A stretch of DNA of 64,000 nucleotides, taken from the NCBI GenBank assembly GCA_913045225.1, contig CAJWPC010000003.1, positions 94,705 through 158,704 on the forward strand, written 5' to 3'. Under the pieces are notes generated by a model, which searched no databases, was not told the DNA's origin, and saw nothing but the letters and a program-made list of their open reading frames with translations. The DNA is from an uncultured Rhodobiaceae bacterium. GTDB lineage: Bacteria; Pseudomonadota; Alphaproteobacteria; Rhizobiales; TMED25. This document shows positions 63,005-64,000 of the stretch, in pieces. Positions within the stretch are counted from its first letter, which is position 1. Each line of letters begins with the position of its first letter. The position numbers were made by a program, and so were the translations under genes.

Positions 63005-64000
63005 TTACCCTATAAACTCTTTTACCTTTCCTGAAACATAGTAAACTTGATTTTCACTCATGTACGGATGTAAGGGGAGACTTAAAACCTCACCGCATAG
63101 CTTTTCACTGACTATTAAAGGATCTCCATTGTGATATTTCTGGTAAGCAGTTTGCTCATGCATACCTTTTGGGTAATATATCATTGTAGGGATACTATTT
63201 TTTGTTAAAAATTCTCTAAGTCCATCCCTGTCTCTTGTTCTTATTGTGTAATGGGCCCAAGCTGACTTTACTTGGTTTGTTGTAGTTGGAGTTTCGACTA
63301 TATTTTTTAACTCTTGATTGTATATGCGTGAAGTACTTTCTCTCCTGCTTAACTCTTCATCAAAAATTTTTAGTTTACACAATATTACCGCAGCTTGTAT
63401 TGCGTCAAAACGCGCGTTTGTTCCAATTCGGACATTTTCATAGGGATTATCTGTAATACCGTGTGACCTGATAGATTTAATTTTCATTGCGATCTCATCA
63501 TCGTCTGTGAATACGGCCCCTCCATCACCATAACAAGACAGCGGCTTTGTTGGGTAAAAACTTGTAGTGGTGATTGGTGATAATTTTCCAACTTTTTGAC
63601 TTCCAATGGAACCTCCAAAAGATTGAGCTGCATCAGATATTAGGTATAAGCCGGAGTTCATAGCAATATCACAAATTGTATTGTAATCAGCTGGAAGACC
63701 AAATAAATCAACAGCAATTATTGCAGAATTTGATAATTCTGACTTTGGATACTGATTTATTTTCGTAATTAGACTTTCACAGGATATGTTATAGGTATCT
63801 TCATCCACATCAACAAATGCAGGTTCCGCGCCCAGAAGTGCAATTACTTCAGCTGTTGCCGTGTATGTGAAGGCAGGAATAAAGACTTTTGACCCTGGGC
63901 CAATTCCAAGTGCTAACAAACTGACAAAAAGCGCATCTGTTCCACTGGAAACAGAAATTGTATGCTTTGCATTTGTATATTTTGATAGCGCTTCCTCAGC
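63005..64000 (-). CDS. DegT/DnrJ/EryC1/StrS aminotransferase, 5'-truncated by window edge
   Basis: About 332 residues of a PLP-dependent sugar aminotransferase; the frame stays open through base 64000, so the N-terminus lies outside. Reading upstream from 63919 gives KHTISVSSGTDALFVSLLA, the usual cofactor-phosphate motif of the family. FIPAFTYTATAEVI, DLFGLPADY and SDAAQSFGG follow, and the Schiff-base Lys is in TTSFYPTKPLSCYGDGG. It resembles the WbpE-type aminotransferases that make amino sugars for O-antigen or glycoprotein. It ends 2 bp before dapF. Confidence 0.95.
   Translation of the reverse strand, partial: AEEALSKYTNAKHTISVSSGTDALFVSLLALGIGPGSKVFIPAFTYTATAEVIALLGAEPAFVDVDEDTYNISCESLITKINQYPKSELSNSAIIAVDLFGLPADYNTICDIAMNSGLYLISDAAQSFGGSIGSQKVGKLSPITTTSFYPTKPLSCYGDGGAVFTDDDEIAMKIKSIRSHGITDNPYENVRIGTNARFDAIQAAVILCKLKIFDEELSRRESTSRIYNQELKNIVETPTTTNQVKSAWAHYTIRTRDRDGLREFLTKNSIPTMIYYPKGMHEQTAYQKYHNGDPLIVSEKLCGEVLSLPLHPYMSENQVYYVSGKVKEFIG

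Overview
The window looks like a piece of chromosome from a small, streamlined marine alphaproteobacterium. It is AT-rich (by eye about two thirds A+T) and gene-dense, with spacers usually under 100 bp and many 4-20 bp gene overlaps. It carries a proteorhodopsin. Several gene orders are typical of Alphaproteobacteria: FYDLN-protein/aroA/cmk/rpsA/sppA/ihfB; pyrF-trpF-trpB-trpA-accD-folC followed convergently by trxA; the DivL-like kinase/tsaE-phosphotransferase/nucleotidyltransferase block; and chvG-chvI facing pckA. The clade cannot be fixed from sequence alone. A low-GC oceanic lineage such as AEGEAN-169/HIMB59 or a SAR116 relative would fit; this is inference. I saw no insertion sequence, phage gene, integrase or CRISPR array.

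Layout. 1-1740 is the 3' part of gyrB. 1757-9613 is an accessory metabolic region: an M24 peptidase-fold protein and an SMP-30 lactonase on the minus strand, then a plus-strand run (glyoxalase-fold epimerase, MenB/BadI-like crotonase, CaiB-type CoA-transferase, two-subunit class I CoA-transferase), closed by a convergent class III aminotransferase. 9700-14283 holds small enzymes and membrane proteins: NTF2-fold protein, bicupin, pirin, a glutaredoxin-like protein, a ceramidase-family membrane hydrolase, CutA and a voltage-gated-type ion channel. 14401-15090 is a blue-tuned proton-pumping rhodopsin, followed by DUF393 and a 41-residue DUF2256 gene. 15634-26247 mixes acyl-CoA synthetase, TPR/glycosyltransferase, a secreted zincin-like protein, tRNA-Ala, a secreted nuclease, endonuclease III, a blue copper protein, an FAD oxidoreductase, GST, ALDH and an AlkA-type glycosylase.

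26276-37850 is core housekeeping: shikimate, CMP kinase, ribosomal protein S1, IHF, pyrimidine, tryptophan, fatty acid and folate genes, and thioredoxin. 37887-44744 is the stretch that in many alphaproteobacteria carries addA/addB. Here it has an exonuclease I-like gene and an SbmA/BacA-like transporter instead. It also keeps a MurU-like nucleotidyltransferase, a TsaE-phosphotransferase fusion and a DivL-like PAS kinase. 44817-53054 holds ahcY, chvG/chvI, pckA and polA. 53150-59498 contains an ABC ATPase, a pair of paralogous two-helix miniature membrane proteins with their own promoter and terminator, an SDR, tRNA-Arg, MFS and SMR exporters and a Y-family polymerase. 59527-64000 runs MarR, ftsY, mtaB, dapF and a DegT-type sugar aminotransferase cut by the window end.

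The most interesting items are: the CoA-ester cluster that looks like an undescribed ring- or dicarboxylate-degrading route; the tandem miniature membrane proteins at 54148-54692; a hand-folded three-way-junction RNA candidate with its own terminator at 10038-10175; the rhodopsin and its 12-bp 3' hairpin; an ion channel with a changed selectivity filter; and the apparent replacement of addAB. All family calls come from reading motifs; no database search was run.
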